Under the pieces are notes generated by a model, which saw only the letters and a program-made list of their open reading frames with translations, made no database searches and had not been told where the DNA came from. A stretch of 43,746 nt of DNA from Gammaproteobacteria bacterium. Its GTDB lineage: Bacteria; Pseudomonadota; Gammaproteobacteria; Arenicellales; UBA868. Within the stretch, counting starts at the first letter, position 1. Each line of letters begins with the position of its first letter. Location: positions 1 to 43,746 of the forward strand of contig JAKUQR010000025.1 of assembly GCA_022450155.1 (NCBI GenBank), given 5' to 3'. Position numbers and translations under genes: made by a program. This document shows, piece after piece, positions 8,073 to 15,900 of the stretch.

Positions 8073-8166
8073 CTGGTTGCTCAGTGCTTAAAATTCCCAC
8101 CGCTTTGTGGGCTGGATATTCGAATTCGTTATTTTATACAAAGGGTGTGGGTACCCCTGAGTTAGT

Positions 8167-8230
8167 GTGCTGAAAATGTGCTGAAACTGGGTCCGTTCCA
8201 GTCCTCTCCAGTCCATTCAGGTCCGTTTGC
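8167..8230. repeat. Arm-like repeat module 2 (best-preserved)
   Basis: GTGCTG at 8167 and 8178 is spaced 11 bp, with an AAAAT spacer. Four consecutive 10-bp units then begin with GTCC at 8191, 8201, 8211 and 8221. The 11-bp period is not a multiple of three, which argues against coding origin. The surrounding 8073-8274 has no gene. Confidence 0.75.
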
Positions 8231-8274
8231 GTGGAGTCAGAGCCTGATAAGTTAAGGGTTTCTAGGACTTGTTC

Positions 8275-8328
8275 CGGTAGACTACTGCATTACGCGGTAA
8301 GGATCGCAAGTTCAAATTTTGCAGCACC
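8275..8328 (+). other. Decayed tRNA 3' fragment, probable attachment core
   Basis: A T-arm-like hairpin is formed by GCAAG (8306), loop TTCAAAT and TTTGC (8318). Seven bases and TCGA follow where a discriminator plus CCA would be. A degenerate anticodon-arm-like segment precedes it. No 5' half exists. Together with module 2 it occupies the 370-bp gap between the cupin and MFS genes, in which nothing else is visible. Confidence 0.4.
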
Positions 8329-8442
8329 CTCGATTTACTTGTAGTGCTTCAATAGCCTACTGTTCCACTAGGAACTCTATGCGGAAGCATAAGATACCTA
8401 GTGCGGACCACCTAACCTCCACCCTGGAGTCGCAGTCATACA

Positions 8443-9627
8443 ATGCCTTGGGCCCTTGTGATCTCTTGTTGTATAGGCATGTTCGCAGCGACCGCGAGTG
8501 GTTCGACGCGGGCCCCTTTTCTACTTGAAATGGCAACCGACTTCGCAGTTGGCTTGCCTGCAATCGCCAATCTGTTTGGACTAACTGCCGTTGTCTGGGG
8601 AATATCGTCTTTTCTTTCCGGAAAGGGTGCAGACCGATGGGGGCGTCAAATATTTCTAGTTATTAGCCCTGCTGGTCTTGCAACATCGTTGGTCGCCACC
8701 GTGATTATCGAACAATATTGGTCACTAGTGATTTGTATCGGGTTCGTTAGCATTTTCTGTGGTTCGTTTAGCACTGCTTCGATGACTGAAGTGTCTTTAC
8801 GAACAGACAACCAACAACGTGGCCGGGCGTTAGGGTGGGTAATGAGTGGCCAGTCTCTTACTCTACTGATTGGCATACCGTTGGCTGCGTGGATAGGAGG
8901 TTGGATCGGCTGGCGCGGTGTACAAATCTCCGTTGCAAGTGTGGCGATTCTTGCTGGGATCCTCCTTGCAATTAACGCAAACAATAATTCACAAAAACCA
9001 AGTGAAATAAACAAGCGGGCCAGCTCCAAACAACTAACACTTAGGCAAGCCTTAACAGCTCCTGTCGTACGCCTTTTTAGCTCATTGATCATGGAGCGAA
9101 TCGGCTTTGGACTGGCTACTTTTTACTATCCATCATTTTTGCGAACTATATATGATCTTGAAATCGAAGCAATTGCTCTACCGTTGGCAGGATTTGCCGT
9201 TGGGAACATCACCGGCACCCTTTTGGGAGGACAACTCGCAGACAGATTTCCTTTTCGCAGAGTGAGCAGTGCAGGGATGCTATTGCTGTCTGGTAGTTTT
9301 GCACTAGTGTGGTTCCTTTGGACTCCAGGTCTCGTAACCACTGCATTTCTAGGGATTGGATTTTCCCTATTTAACGCTTTATCTCGCCCACCGTTGATGG
9401 CAGCCTTGGCTGATGTACCTACAGAAGTACGGGGAGTTATTATGGGCTTGAACAGTTCTGTGGCTAGCATCGGTTGGCTCACGGCGTCTGTCCTTGGAGG
9501 GTGGCTCTATCTCGTAGTTGGTTTCAAAGGATTCGGGCCCCTAACGCTATTTGTTTGCGTAATGGGAGCCCTGATCTTACTTCCCGACTGTAGACAGAGA
9601 TCGAACCAATTAACCGTCGACGAATAA
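8443..9627 (+). CDS. Major facilitator superfamily transporter
   Basis: This is a 394-residue inner-membrane transporter. Hydrophobic segments run throughout, with an MFS motif A-like loop GKGADRWGRQIF near 60-72 between the second and third helices and a matching GGQLADRFPFRR near 263 in the second half. A charged central loop (about 186-203) separates two six-helix halves. The protein resembles small-solute or drug-type permeases, but the substrate cannot be told. No ribosome binding site precedes the ATG at 8443, and no better start lies upstream. Its stop codon sits within 10 bp of repeat module 3, so it is a single-gene cargo unit between two attachment-like sites. Confidence 0.82.
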   Translation: MPWALVISCCIGMFAATASGSTRAPFLLEMATDFAVGLPAIANLFGLTAVVWGISSFLSGKGADRWGRQIFLVISPAGLATSLVATVIIEQYWSLVICIGFVSIFCGSFSTASMTEVSLRTDNQQRGRALGWVMSGQSLTLLIGIPLAAWIGGWIGWRGVQISVASVAILAGILLAINANNNSQKPSEINKRASSKQLTLRQALTAPVVRLFSSLIMERIGFGLATFYYPSFLRTIYDLEIEAIALPLAGFAVGNITGTLLGGQLADRFPFRRVSSAGMLLLSGSFALVWFLWTPGLVTTAFLGIGFSLFNALSRPPLMAALADVPTEVRGVIMGLNSSVASIGWLTASVLGGWLYLVVGFKGFGPLTLFVCVMGALILLPDCRQRSNQLTVDE

Positions 9628-9636
9628 TGCCGCGAT

Positions 9637-9689
9637 GTGCTGAAACCGGGTCCGTTACTATCCTCTCCAGTCTATTCAGGTCCGTTTGC
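9637..9689. repeat. Arm-like repeat module 3, first half-repeat lost
   Basis: One GTGCTG (9637) remains, followed by 10-bp units starting at 9650, 9660, 9670 and 9680 (GTCC, ATCC, GTCT, GTCC). The missing first GTGCTG would have overlapped the end of the MFS gene. Confidence 0.6.
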
Positions 9690-9869
9690 GTGGTTCGGTC
9701 TCGATTATCGAACTTAAGGGGGGATCGTTCCACTAAAAACCCGGATCGACCTTCAGACCCGACTGGGGCCCCTGCTGGAATTTCAATGAAGGAATTTCTC
9801 CGCCAGACTTAAGTTGAATCTGGTGAGAAGACTCGCAATATCTGTCAATGAGGAAGGTAATAGCACTGT
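9688..9869. repeat. About 182-bp dispersed repeat, copy A
   Basis: The segment from GCGTGG to CACTGT matches 13496-13680 at roughly 80% by eye, including GGGGCCCCTGCTG-like, CTGGTGAGAAGACTC and ATATCTGTCAATGAGGAA blocks. Both copies lead straight into an arm-like module. The two copies enclose the formamidase/GFA/amidohydrolase operon. No coding potential is evident. Confidence 0.7.
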
Positions 9870-9931
9870 GACCAGAATGTGACCGAAATGTGTTTACTCC
9901 ACTCCATTTGGGTCACATTGAGTCACATCCG
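9868..9931. repeat. Arm-like repeat module 4
   Basis: GTGACC at 9868 and 9879 is 11 bp apart, with a third degenerate unit at 9890. GTCAC units follow at 9912 and 9922, 10 bp apart. The hexamer differs from modules 1-3, but the spacing is the same. Confidence 0.65.
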
Positions 9932-9980
9932 CGCGGGATCGGTGTGCGTAAGTGATTGATTAAATTTGACTGCTAGTGTG

Positions 9981-10034
9981 AAGCTTGGTATCGCAATGCG
10001 AAGGTCGGAAGTTCGATCCTCCTCGGCTCCACCA
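9981..10034 (+). other. Decayed tRNA 3' fragment (Ala-like acceptor), probable attachment core
   Basis: A T-arm with loop TTCGATC is followed by CGGCTCC, A and CCA (10032-10034), an ending typical of tRNA-Ala; a tmRNA 3' end is an alternative. The anticodon-arm region is degenerate and the 5' half is absent. Confidence 0.5.
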
Positions 10035-10104
10035 AATCTTCCCTTCTACATCAACCCTTTACTAGGGTTAGATCGTTCCTAGGACGTTGGCTTTGATTCG
10101 GAAC

Positions 10105-10168
10105 GTGACCAAAACGTAACCGACAGGAGTCCATTCCAGGCTATTTGAGTCACTTTCAGTCACATTCG
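10105..10168. repeat. Arm-like repeat module 5
   Basis: GTGACC (10105) and GTAACC (10116) are 11 bp apart. Units at 10129, 10139, 10149 and 10159 follow with a 10-bp period. Modules 4 and 5 with their downstream flanks are a roughly 230-bp tandem duplication with no gene between them. Confidence 0.65.
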
Positions 10169-10217
10169 CGTGGGATAGGCGTGCGCAGTGATTGATTAAT
10201 TGTGACTGATATTGTGA

Positions 10218-10242
10218 AGCGTGCTGTCACAACGCGAAGGTA
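10218..10242 (+). other. tRNA anticodon-arm-like remnant, probable attachment core
   Basis: GCGTG, loop CTGTCAC (anticodon GTC, Asp-like) and AACGC form an imperfect anticodon arm. It aligns with the start of the core at 9981 through shared flanks GTGATTGATTAA and GCGAAGGT. No T-arm or CCA follows. The gap 10243-10414 shows only a short GC-rich hairpin near 10253-10272. Confidence 0.35.
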
Positions 10243-10414
10243 CAGCTTTTCACTCGCCGACGCGGGCGAGGTGCAAGTCTTACTAGACAGCAGAAAATTT
10301 TCAGCAACATCATGCTGGAATTCGACGTCTGACAAAGCTACTAATCTCTATATTGTTTCGGAAAGAAAAGTGATAAAACTATAGTCTCTATACCACAGTC
10401 CTGGACGAATCGAC

Positions 10415-11359
10415 ATGTCTTTTGGTAATGCACATACGATCCACGCTCGCGAGCACCACATGGGTTGGAATCCAGCCAACACTCCCGTCCAAACAGTGGC
10501 TCCCGGAGATACCGTAGAGTTCGACTGCATCGATAGTTCCGGAGGACAAATCACTGAAAATACCGTGGCCACCGACCTGGCTTCAGTGGACTGGACACAA
10601 TTTGCACCGCTAACTGGTCCGCTAGCGGTAGATGGTGCCGAACCAGGGGACGCACTAAAGATAACTATCGAGTCCTTCCAGCCATCTGGCTGGGGATGGA
10701 GTGCCATCACCAACATCTTCGGCATCTTGAATGACCAATTCCTTGAACCTTTCCTAAAAATTTGGCACTACGACAAACTTGGTATCGAACCAGTTGCCTA
10801 CTCGGATATTGCCCGTGTTCCGCTTAAACCTTTTCCAGGGATCATCGGGTTAGCTCCCGGTGCGGAAGGTACCCATCCTGCGCTTCCTCCGTATCCTACT
10901 GGCGGAAACTTAGACCTTCGCGATCTAGCAGCTGGCACGATTCTTTATCTACCCGTCGAGACAGCTGGGGGATTGCTATCGCTGGGTGATACCCATGCAA
11001 CCCAGGGCAATGGTGAACTTGCTGGGACTGCACTTGAATCACCAATGTCTGTAGCACTACGGGTGGAATTGGAGAAGGACTATCCTCTAGGCGGGCCAAG
11101 ATTCGTTACTCCTGGTCCTGTTGTGCGTCATCTCGATAGTAGCGGTTACTACGGCACCTGTGGTGTCGGACCTGATCTCCGAGAGGCCGCACGCATGGCA
11201 ACAACTGAAATGATCGATTACCTCGCAAGAGAACACGGATTAGCGCCAGTTGATGCCTATTTGCTTTGTAGTGTGTGCGGCGATCTCGTCATCAGTGAAA
11301 TGGTCAACACACCGATTAATGTTGTGTCCCTTTATTTTCCACGGCGTGTTTTAGAATAA
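10415..11359 (+). CDS. Acetamidase/formamidase family protein
   Basis: This 314-residue cytoplasmic enzyme matches the FmdA/AmdA family, which hydrolyses short amides to a carboxylate and ammonia. Typical segments are VAPGDTVEFDCIDSSGGQI near 28-47, GPLAVDGAEPGDAL near 69-82 and LGDTHATQGNGE near 190-201. The C-terminal block is AYLLCSVCGDLVISEMVN, around 276-294. Length fits the shorter bacterial members. It is first in a tight three-gene operon with a GFA-type protein and an amidohydrolase, which points to stepwise breakdown of a nitrogenous compound releasing a small amide. The exact substrate is not deducible. Confidence 0.85.
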   Translation: MSFGNAHTIHAREHHMGWNPANTPVQTVAPGDTVEFDCIDSSGGQITENTVATDLASVDWTQFAPLTGPLAVDGAEPGDALKITIESFQPSGWGWSAITNIFGILNDQFLEPFLKIWHYDKLGIEPVAYSDIARVPLKPFPGIIGLAPGAEGTHPALPPYPTGGNLDLRDLAAGTILYLPVETAGGLLSLGDTHATQGNGELAGTALESPMSVALRVELEKDYPLGGPRFVTPGPVVRHLDSSGYYGTCGVGPDLREAARMATTEMIDYLAREHGLAPVDAYLLCSVCGDLVISEMVNTPINVVSLYFPRRVLE

Positions 11360-11378
11360 ATATACACTGGAGACTGTA

Positions 11379-11792
11379 ATGACATTAAATATCAGCGGTC
11401 GTTGTTTGTGTGGGTCCGTCAGTTTTGAATGCAGCGCGGAACCTGTGTTCCAAGGCTGTTGTCACTGTGATGATTGTCGTCGTTCGGGTGGCAGTCTCTA
11501 TGCTTCATTTGTATTCGTGCCAACTGAAACCCTGCTAGTCACCGGTGAGACGCACTCCTATCAACACCAGAGTGACCGAGGCTCCACTATGACTAAAGAG
11601 TTTTGCCCAACTTGTGGATCACAGATGTTTTCGTCGGGTAGTTATTCTCCGGACCGTCGTGGAATTAGAGTGGGTGTTATTGATGATGCCAGCTGGTTCA
11701 GACCGGACGCTTACGTATATGCCAGCAAGAAATTACCGCACACGCCTGTCGACCCCGAGACAACTGCTTACGAAAAAATGAGAACAACTTAA
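11379..11792 (+). CDS. GFA (glutathione-dependent formaldehyde-activating/CENP-V) family protein
   Basis: This 137-residue zinc protein carries CLCGSVSF at 9-16, CCHCDDCRRSGGSLYASF starting at 27 and FCPTCGSQMFSS at 75-86. These supply the three cysteine clusters of the GFA fold. The prototype is linked to glutathione and formaldehyde, but most members have no proven reaction. It begins 19 bp after the formamidase gene and ends 7 bp before the amidohydrolase gene, so all three are surely co-transcribed. A role in handling a one-carbon or aldehyde product of the pathway is plausible but inferred. Confidence 0.83.
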   Translation: MTLNISGRCLCGSVSFECSAEPVFQGCCHCDDCRRSGGSLYASFVFVPTETLLVTGETHSYQHQSDRGSTMTKEFCPTCGSQMFSSGSYSPDRRGIRVGVIDDASWFRPDAYVYASKKLPHTPVDPETTAYEKMRTT

Positions 11793-11799
11793 CACCTCA

Positions 11800-13236
11800 A
11801 TGCTATTAATCCGTGACGCAGACTCGATCTTAACGCTGGACGGCAATCGCCGAATCCTGCCTCATCATTCCTTGCTAATCGAAGATGGTCTGATAACCAA
11901 GATTGCTGAGACTGCCAAGCTGGATCACAATCACCTGGCGCGCGCCCATCAAGAAGGTAGGGTAATTGAAGCCGCCGGTTGCATCATCGGGCCGGCCTAC
12001 GTGAACACACATGTCCATACTGTAGAACACCTGAGCCGTGGACTGATACCGGACACTCTCTCAACCTTTGACTGGGCCAACCAGTACGCTAATCCGTTCT
12101 GCGCAACTCTCACCGAGGAGGAGGCATATGTCAGCGCTCGGTTAGCCTGCCTTGAAATGATAGCTAACGGCACCGGCACCTTTGTCGACGTTAATATCCT
12201 TGGTTCTCTGGGACACGTGGATGCTGTCGCACAGGCAGTTGAGGAAAGTGGTATGCGCGCAGTGTTGGGTCGCGGTATAACGGATATCTTGCCTGAGTCT
12301 CAGACATTGACTGATGAGATGCGCACAGCATTGTGGCACCCCAGTACCGAGGCGGCGCTGGCGGAGGTGGCTGGTCTACTGAGCCGAGGACCGGAAAGGG
12401 CCAATGGCCGCATACGACTCTGGGCCTCAATCTATGGCCTGATGTTTTTCACCTCCGACAATTTGTTTCGCGGAATCCGCAAGCTCGCCGACAGCTACGG
12501 ATCTCCCATTGCTTATCACATAGCCTCATCACGAGAAGAGGCGAGACTCAGCAAATCCCGGACCGGGAGCTGGCCTATAACCCATCTTGATCGCCTTGAT
12601 GTTTTGAACGAAAGCACACTGTTGACCCATTGCACGTTTGTAACCAATGAGGAAGTCGCTTTACTCGCCGATCACGGGACAAAGGTAGCGTTCTGCCCAG
12701 GCGCCGCCATGAGGCTTGCAAAAGGCACTACGCAGGTGGGGAAAATTCCCGAGATGATCGATTCCGGCGTCACAGTTTCACTCGGGGCTGATGGGGCATC
12801 GTCTGGTGGAACTTTCGATCCTGTGCGTCTAGCATTTCTAACTGCGGGGCTCTTCAAAGATGCTCGCATGGACCCGACGCTTGTGCCTGCTGAGACCGCA
12901 CTAGAGATGATTACCATTGAAGGAGCTAAAGCTACGCTCGCCGACGACACAATAGGTTCCATCGAAGAAGGCAAGCGTGCCGATCTGACTCTTTACGATA
13001 CGTCAGGTCCTGAATGGGCACCAGGACATGACGTGGTCCGCACACTGATTTATTCCACTGATGGCAGAAGCGTACGCACAGTTCTCGTCGACGGCCAGAT
13101 CATCTACGACGACTATCAATCGACACGCCTGAATGCACGTGAGGTGATCGACAGTTCGCGTGAAGTTGGTGCCCGAATCGCAAAACGTCTAGGACTCGAT
13201 ACCCAACCGCGCTGGCCACTACGACGGGACAATTAG
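11800..13236 (+). CDS. Amidohydrolase, deaminase/chlorohydrolase-like (cyclic amidine or aminohydrolase)
   Basis: This 478-residue enzyme belongs to the amidohydrolase superfamily branch that includes cytosine/guanine deaminases, SsnA and triazine hydrolases. Metal and catalytic residues are recognisable: H71 and H73 in NTHVHTVEHLSRG, H240 in AYHIASSREE (with E246 or E247), H277 in LLTHCTFV and D331 in LGADGASSGG. The C-terminal GSIEEGKRADLTLYD is typical of the composite beta-sandwich. It is the last gene of the three-gene operon. Hydrolytic deamination or ring opening of an N-heterocycle feeding the amidase is a reasonable model but unproven. Confidence 0.84.
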   Translation: MLLIRDADSILTLDGNRRILPHHSLLIEDGLITKIAETAKLDHNHLARAHQEGRVIEAAGCIIGPAYVNTHVHTVEHLSRGLIPDTLSTFDWANQYANPFCATLTEEEAYVSARLACLEMIANGTGTFVDVNILGSLGHVDAVAQAVEESGMRAVLGRGITDILPESQTLTDEMRTALWHPSTEAALAEVAGLLSRGPERANGRIRLWASIYGLMFFTSDNLFRGIRKLADSYGSPIAYHIASSREEARLSKSRTGSWPITHLDRLDVLNESTLLTHCTFVTNEEVALLADHGTKVAFCPGAAMRLAKGTTQVGKIPEMIDSGVTVSLGADGASSGGTFDPVRLAFLTAGLFKDARMDPTLVPAETALEMITIEGAKATLADDTIGSIEEGKRADLTLYDTSGPEWAPGHDVVRTLIYSTDGRSVRTVLVDGQIIYDDYQSTRLNAREVIDSSREVGARIAKRLGLDTQPRWPLRRDN

Positions 13237-13495
13237 AAACTGGATATAACCCCTAAGTGTGGGTCCCGATAGCAGGACTGGGGCCAGTGGATCGTTCCAC
13301 TGAAAACTGGGATTGGTCTCAAGGGATTAGGGCCGAATCTCCATCGAATCACTCTAAACGGCCCCTTCATACCTTCTGACCCACTCCCCTACTTCGAGCA
13401 GGTTCAGCGACGAATTATTTGTTGAAAAAATTGATAGAAAATTTCCCAAAACAATATTTGGGGAAATTAATAAGCTGGGCCTCAAGCCTGCATGT
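13237..13495. other. Noncoding spacer with a fragment of the 182-bp repeat
   Basis: No gene is visible. A segment GGATCGTTCCACTGAAAACT near 13290 matches part of the dispersed repeat copies A and B, so a third, mostly deleted copy may be present. The rest shows no structure I can name. Confidence 0.4.
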
Positions 13496-13680
13496 GCGTG
13501 GATCGATCTCGATTATTGGCCTTAAGGGGGTATGGATCGTTCCATTAAAAAGCCGGATCAATCTTCAAATCCGACTGGGGCCCCTGCTGAAATTTCAGAG
13601 AAGGATTATCTTGGCGAGCTTTAGTTGCATCTGGTGAGAAGACTCAGAATATCTGTCAATGAGGAACGTATTGTCACTGT
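13496..13680. repeat. About 185-bp dispersed repeat, copy B
   Basis: This is a direct repeat of 9688-9869, in the same orientation and about 80% identical by eye. It again ends in CACTGT, where an arm-like module begins. The pair brackets the three-gene amide-degradation operon and the duplicated cores before it. Confidence 0.7.
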
Positions 13681-13732
13681 ACCTAAAATGTACCTAACTG
13701 GAGTCCTTTTCTGTCCCTTCCAGTCCATTCAG
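13678..13732. repeat. Arm-like repeat module 6
   Basis: TGTACC at 13678 and 13689 is 11 bp apart with a TAAAA spacer. GTCC units then follow at 13703, 13713 and 13723. The module lies about 70 bp before the tRNA-Asn fragment. Confidence 0.72.
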
Positions 13733-13801
13733 GGCAAACAAGCGCAGGGTTGAGGTGCTTGAATGTGTTGAATTTACTGAACTATCGTGTAACAGAAAAA
13801 A

Positions 13802-13876
13802 TTGGAACGGTGGACTGTTAATCCATATGTCGCAAGTTCGAGTCTTGCCCGGGGAGCCAGTTTTCTCGATGTTTTT
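13802..13876 (+). repeat. 75-bp direct repeat carrying a tRNA-Asn 3' fragment, copy 1 (att-like)
   Basis: Bases 13802-13859 are the 3' part of tRNA-Asn. The anticodon loop CTGTTAA (anticodon GTT), an intact T-arm GCAAG-TTCGAGT-CTTGC, and CCGGGGAG with CCA are visible. The matching 5' acceptor strand TCCCCGG is absent upstream, so it is not a complete gene. The 75 bases recur without a mismatch at 15812-15886, exactly 2010 bp away, bracketing the agmatinase and OsmC genes. Confidence 0.88.
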
Positions 13877-13900
13877 CAGCAGTCCTTCCACGTTCAATTC

Positions 13901-13985
13901 TCAAACGTCGCTAACTTTTGGCAAGTGTGCCACTGTTTCATGCAGTCTATCATCCGCACCACGGATACCCATGAGACAATAATAG
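13901..13985 (-). pseudogene. Relic of a tyrosine recombinase C-terminus
   Basis: On the minus strand the frame reads GADDRLHETVAHLPKVSDV before a TGA at 13901. It aligns with VADDRLHQTVANLPKLGTL of the relic at 15901-16035. The active-site box upstream has decayed. It lies just inside the left tRNA-Asn repeat, the position expected for an integrase gene whose 3' end faces the attachment core. Confidence 0.6.
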
Positions 13986-14019
13986 TTGCTAAATACCCCA
14001 ATCACTATAGGAAGTAGAA

Positions 14020-15003
14020 ATGAGCAATATGGTGGCAACTAACAGATCAGATTCAACACTTACTGTACCTCCCCGCCAAGTCCGGCAGACATTTATGGAC
14101 TTTGATCTCGAACTTGACCTTGGGAATCTACAAGCAGACATCGTTATCCTTGGCCTACCATACGGTGACCCGTATAACATCGACGAAGTAACTAATGACC
14201 AGACAAATGCGCCAACCGCGATTCGACAGGCCTCGCGTAAAGCGAGCGGTGGATTAGAGCGATGGGATTTTGATATTGGAGGAACACTTTTCAATGGTAA
14301 ATCCATTCGTGTAGTCGATTGTGGCGATGTGATTGGTAACCCCCGAAACTTACAGGAACACTACGACCACGCCGAGCAAGCAGTCAGGTTAATCTTACGC
14401 TCAGGCGCGATGCCAATAATTTTAGGTGGAGATCACGGTGTACCGATCCCTGTATTGCGAGCTTTTGAAAATACCGGGCCAATCACTTTAGTTCAGGTCG
14501 ATGCCCATTTAGACTGGGTAGACCAAAAGTTCGACGGTGTCCGCGAAGGTTACTCAAGTCCAATGCGCCGAGCATCAGAAATGGACCATATAGATGAGAT
14601 TTTCCAAATTGGACTTCGAGGCCAAGGTAGTGGTCGGCAGCAAGAGATAGAAGCGGCTAATGAATATGGCGCCCATCTGATTACTGATCTAGAACTCCAG
14701 GACCATGGTATGGATCACGTGCTCAGCAAAATACCACCAGGTGGATTGTATTACCTCACAATAGATGCAGATGGATTAGATCCTTCGGTGATGCCTGCTG
14801 TCGCTGGTCCTGCACCCGGCGGACTGACATATCCGCAAGCCCGAAAGCTAATTCATGGATTGGTTTCCAAAGGTCGCGTAGTAGGAATGGATATTGTTGA
14901 AATAACACCCGCTCGTGACATCAATCAAATTAGCGCAATCACCGCTACAAATTTAATCCTAAACATGATCGGTAAGTGTGTGAGAGCTGGATATTTTGAC
15001 TAA
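14020..15003 (+). CDS. Agmatinase/arginase-family ureohydrolase
   Basis: This 327-residue binuclear manganese ureohydrolase should split urea from a guanidino compound. The metal-site motifs are complete: GGDHG with H139, DAHLDW at 161-166, TIDADGLDPS around 247-256 and the EITP segment with E294. The usual HGTPF substrate loop is replaced by YSSPMRRASEM near 168-180, so agmatine need not be the substrate; another guanidino acid is possible. A GGAAG ribosome binding site precedes the ATG at 14020. It is followed 54 bp later by an OsmC gene, and both form one unit between tRNA-Asn repeats. Confidence 0.83.
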   Translation: MSNMVATNRSDSTLTVPPRQVRQTFMDFDLELDLGNLQADIVILGLPYGDPYNIDEVTNDQTNAPTAIRQASRKASGGLERWDFDIGGTLFNGKSIRVVDCGDVIGNPRNLQEHYDHAEQAVRLILRSGAMPIILGGDHGVPIPVLRAFENTGPITLVQVDAHLDWVDQKFDGVREGYSSPMRRASEMDHIDEIFQIGLRGQGSGRQQEIEAANEYGAHLITDLELQDHGMDHVLSKIPPGGLYYLTIDADGLDPSVMPAVAGPAPGGLTYPQARKLIHGLVSKGRVVGMDIVEITPARDINQISAITATNLILNMIGKCVRAGYFD

Positions 15004-15057
15004 ACGGATTGTCGTTATGTCCTTACAGTAAGAGGTAAACATGAAAGGAGGCAAGAG

Positions 15058-15612
15058 ATGGCGAAGACAACGATAACAGCGGGGGAACTACGGGAACTGC
15101 AAACGCCAATTAAGGAACGTTATCGGACCGATCCGGACTCTGCCACTATCACCCTATCCGCGTCAGGGAAACTGCATTCTAGTGAGATTGCGTGTAGCGT
15201 CGATACGGGACGCGCTTTGGTCAAAGCTGGGTTGCATCCAGCCACTGGTGGTGACGGAACTTTTGCCTGTTCCGGGGATATGCTTCTCGAGGCTCTAGTG
15301 GCATGTGCCGGTGTAACGCTCCGTGCCGTTGCGACCGCCATGGGTATCACGATACATCACGGCGTAGTCTATGCCGATGGCAATCTCGACTTTCGTGGCA
15401 CATTGGGTGTGGATAAGGCAGCACCCGTTGGATTTCGCAATATAAGCTTGAGATTCGAGGTTAACAGCGATGCTGATGAAGAAGGACAAGCCACCTTACT
15501 CAAATTGACGGAACGTTACTGCGTCGTCTACCAGACACTGACCCAGACGCCGCAGATCACGGCATCCTTTAATCCAGTTAAAGGCGGAGACTTCAAAGAA
15601 GATACAGACTGA
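15058..15612 (+). CDS. OsmC/Ohr-family thiol peroxidase-like protein
   Basis: This is a 184-residue cytoplasmic protein. The two reactive-cysteine regions of OsmC proteins are visible: DMLLEALVACAGVTLRAVA near 79-97 with the first cysteine, and TERYCVVYQTL near 155-165 with the second. Such proteins reduce organic hydroperoxides. A perfect AGGAGG site lies 6 bases before the ATG at 15058. The reason for pairing with the ureohydrolase is not evident; protection against peroxide generated by amine oxidation is possible but speculative. Confidence 0.83.
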   Translation: MAKTTITAGELRELQTPIKERYRTDPDSATITLSASGKLHSSEIACSVDTGRALVKAGLHPATGGDGTFACSGDMLLEALVACAGVTLRAVATAMGITIHHGVVYADGNLDFRGTLGVDKAAPVGFRNISLRFEVNSDADEEGQATLLKLTERYCVVYQTLTQTPQITASFNPVKGGDFKEDTD

Positions 15613-15619
15613 TATTTCG

Positions 15620-15637
15620 GGCGCAAACGTTTGCGCC
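15620..15637. promoter_or_regulatory. Perfect 18-bp palindrome after the OsmC gene
   Basis: GGCGCAAACGTTTGCGCC is perfectly self-complementary and starts 7 bp after the OsmC stop. There is no T-run on either side, so it is not a typical intrinsic terminator. It may be a protein-binding site or a weak terminator stem. Confidence 0.5.
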
Positions 15638-15687
15638 ATGCCCGGCGCAGTTGGCGTAGGTAATGTCGGAGTTAAGAATTTAACTAC

Positions 15688-15730
15688 TGTCACTAAAATG
15701 ACACTAACTCAACGTCGTTTCTGTCGCGAA
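15688..15730. repeat. Arm-like repeat module 7
   Basis: TGTCACT at 15688 and TGACACT at 15699 are 11 bp apart with an AAAA spacer. GTCG elements follow at 15714 and 15723. It lies just before the second tRNA-Asn repeat, the same relative position as module 6. Confidence 0.62.
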
Positions 15731-15811
15731 ACGACCATAAACAACCTACAAGCACAGGATCAGAGTTTAGGTTTATGCTTATTTGTAGGCGTTTATTTGA
15801 ATTAGCCGTGG

Positions 15812-15886
15812 TTGGAACGGTGGACTGTTAATCCATATGTCGCAAGTTCGAGTCTTGCCCGGGGAGCCAGTTTTCTCGATGTTTTT
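15812..15886 (+). repeat. 75-bp direct repeat carrying a tRNA-Asn 3' fragment, copy 2 (att-like)
   Basis: This is identical over 75 bases to 13802-13876, including the 17 bases after CCA (GTTTTCTCGATGTTTTT). No tRNA-Asn 5' half precedes it. It forms the right end of the 2010-bp agmatinase-OsmC unit and the left end of the next one. Confidence 0.88.
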
Positions 15887-15900
15887 TGACATTCCCACCG

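Noticed and set aside
8191-8230. CRISPR-like short regular repeats
   Set aside because: The units are 10 bp long with no spacers and only four copies. They are phased binding-site-like repeats, not an array.
10202-10384. Small plus-strand frame upstream of the formamidase gene
   Set aside because: It begins inside the duplicated tRNA-like core, has no ribosome binding site and no similarity to a protein family.
13802-13859. Functional tRNA-Asn gene
   Set aside because: Only the 3' part is present, with no 5' acceptor strand or D-arm upstream; the same holds for the copy at 15812.
13694-13982. Open frames across the tRNA-Asn fragment on both strands
   Set aside because: They arise from the tRNA sequence; the antisense peptide contains the GKTRTCDI-type read-through signature of tRNA genes.
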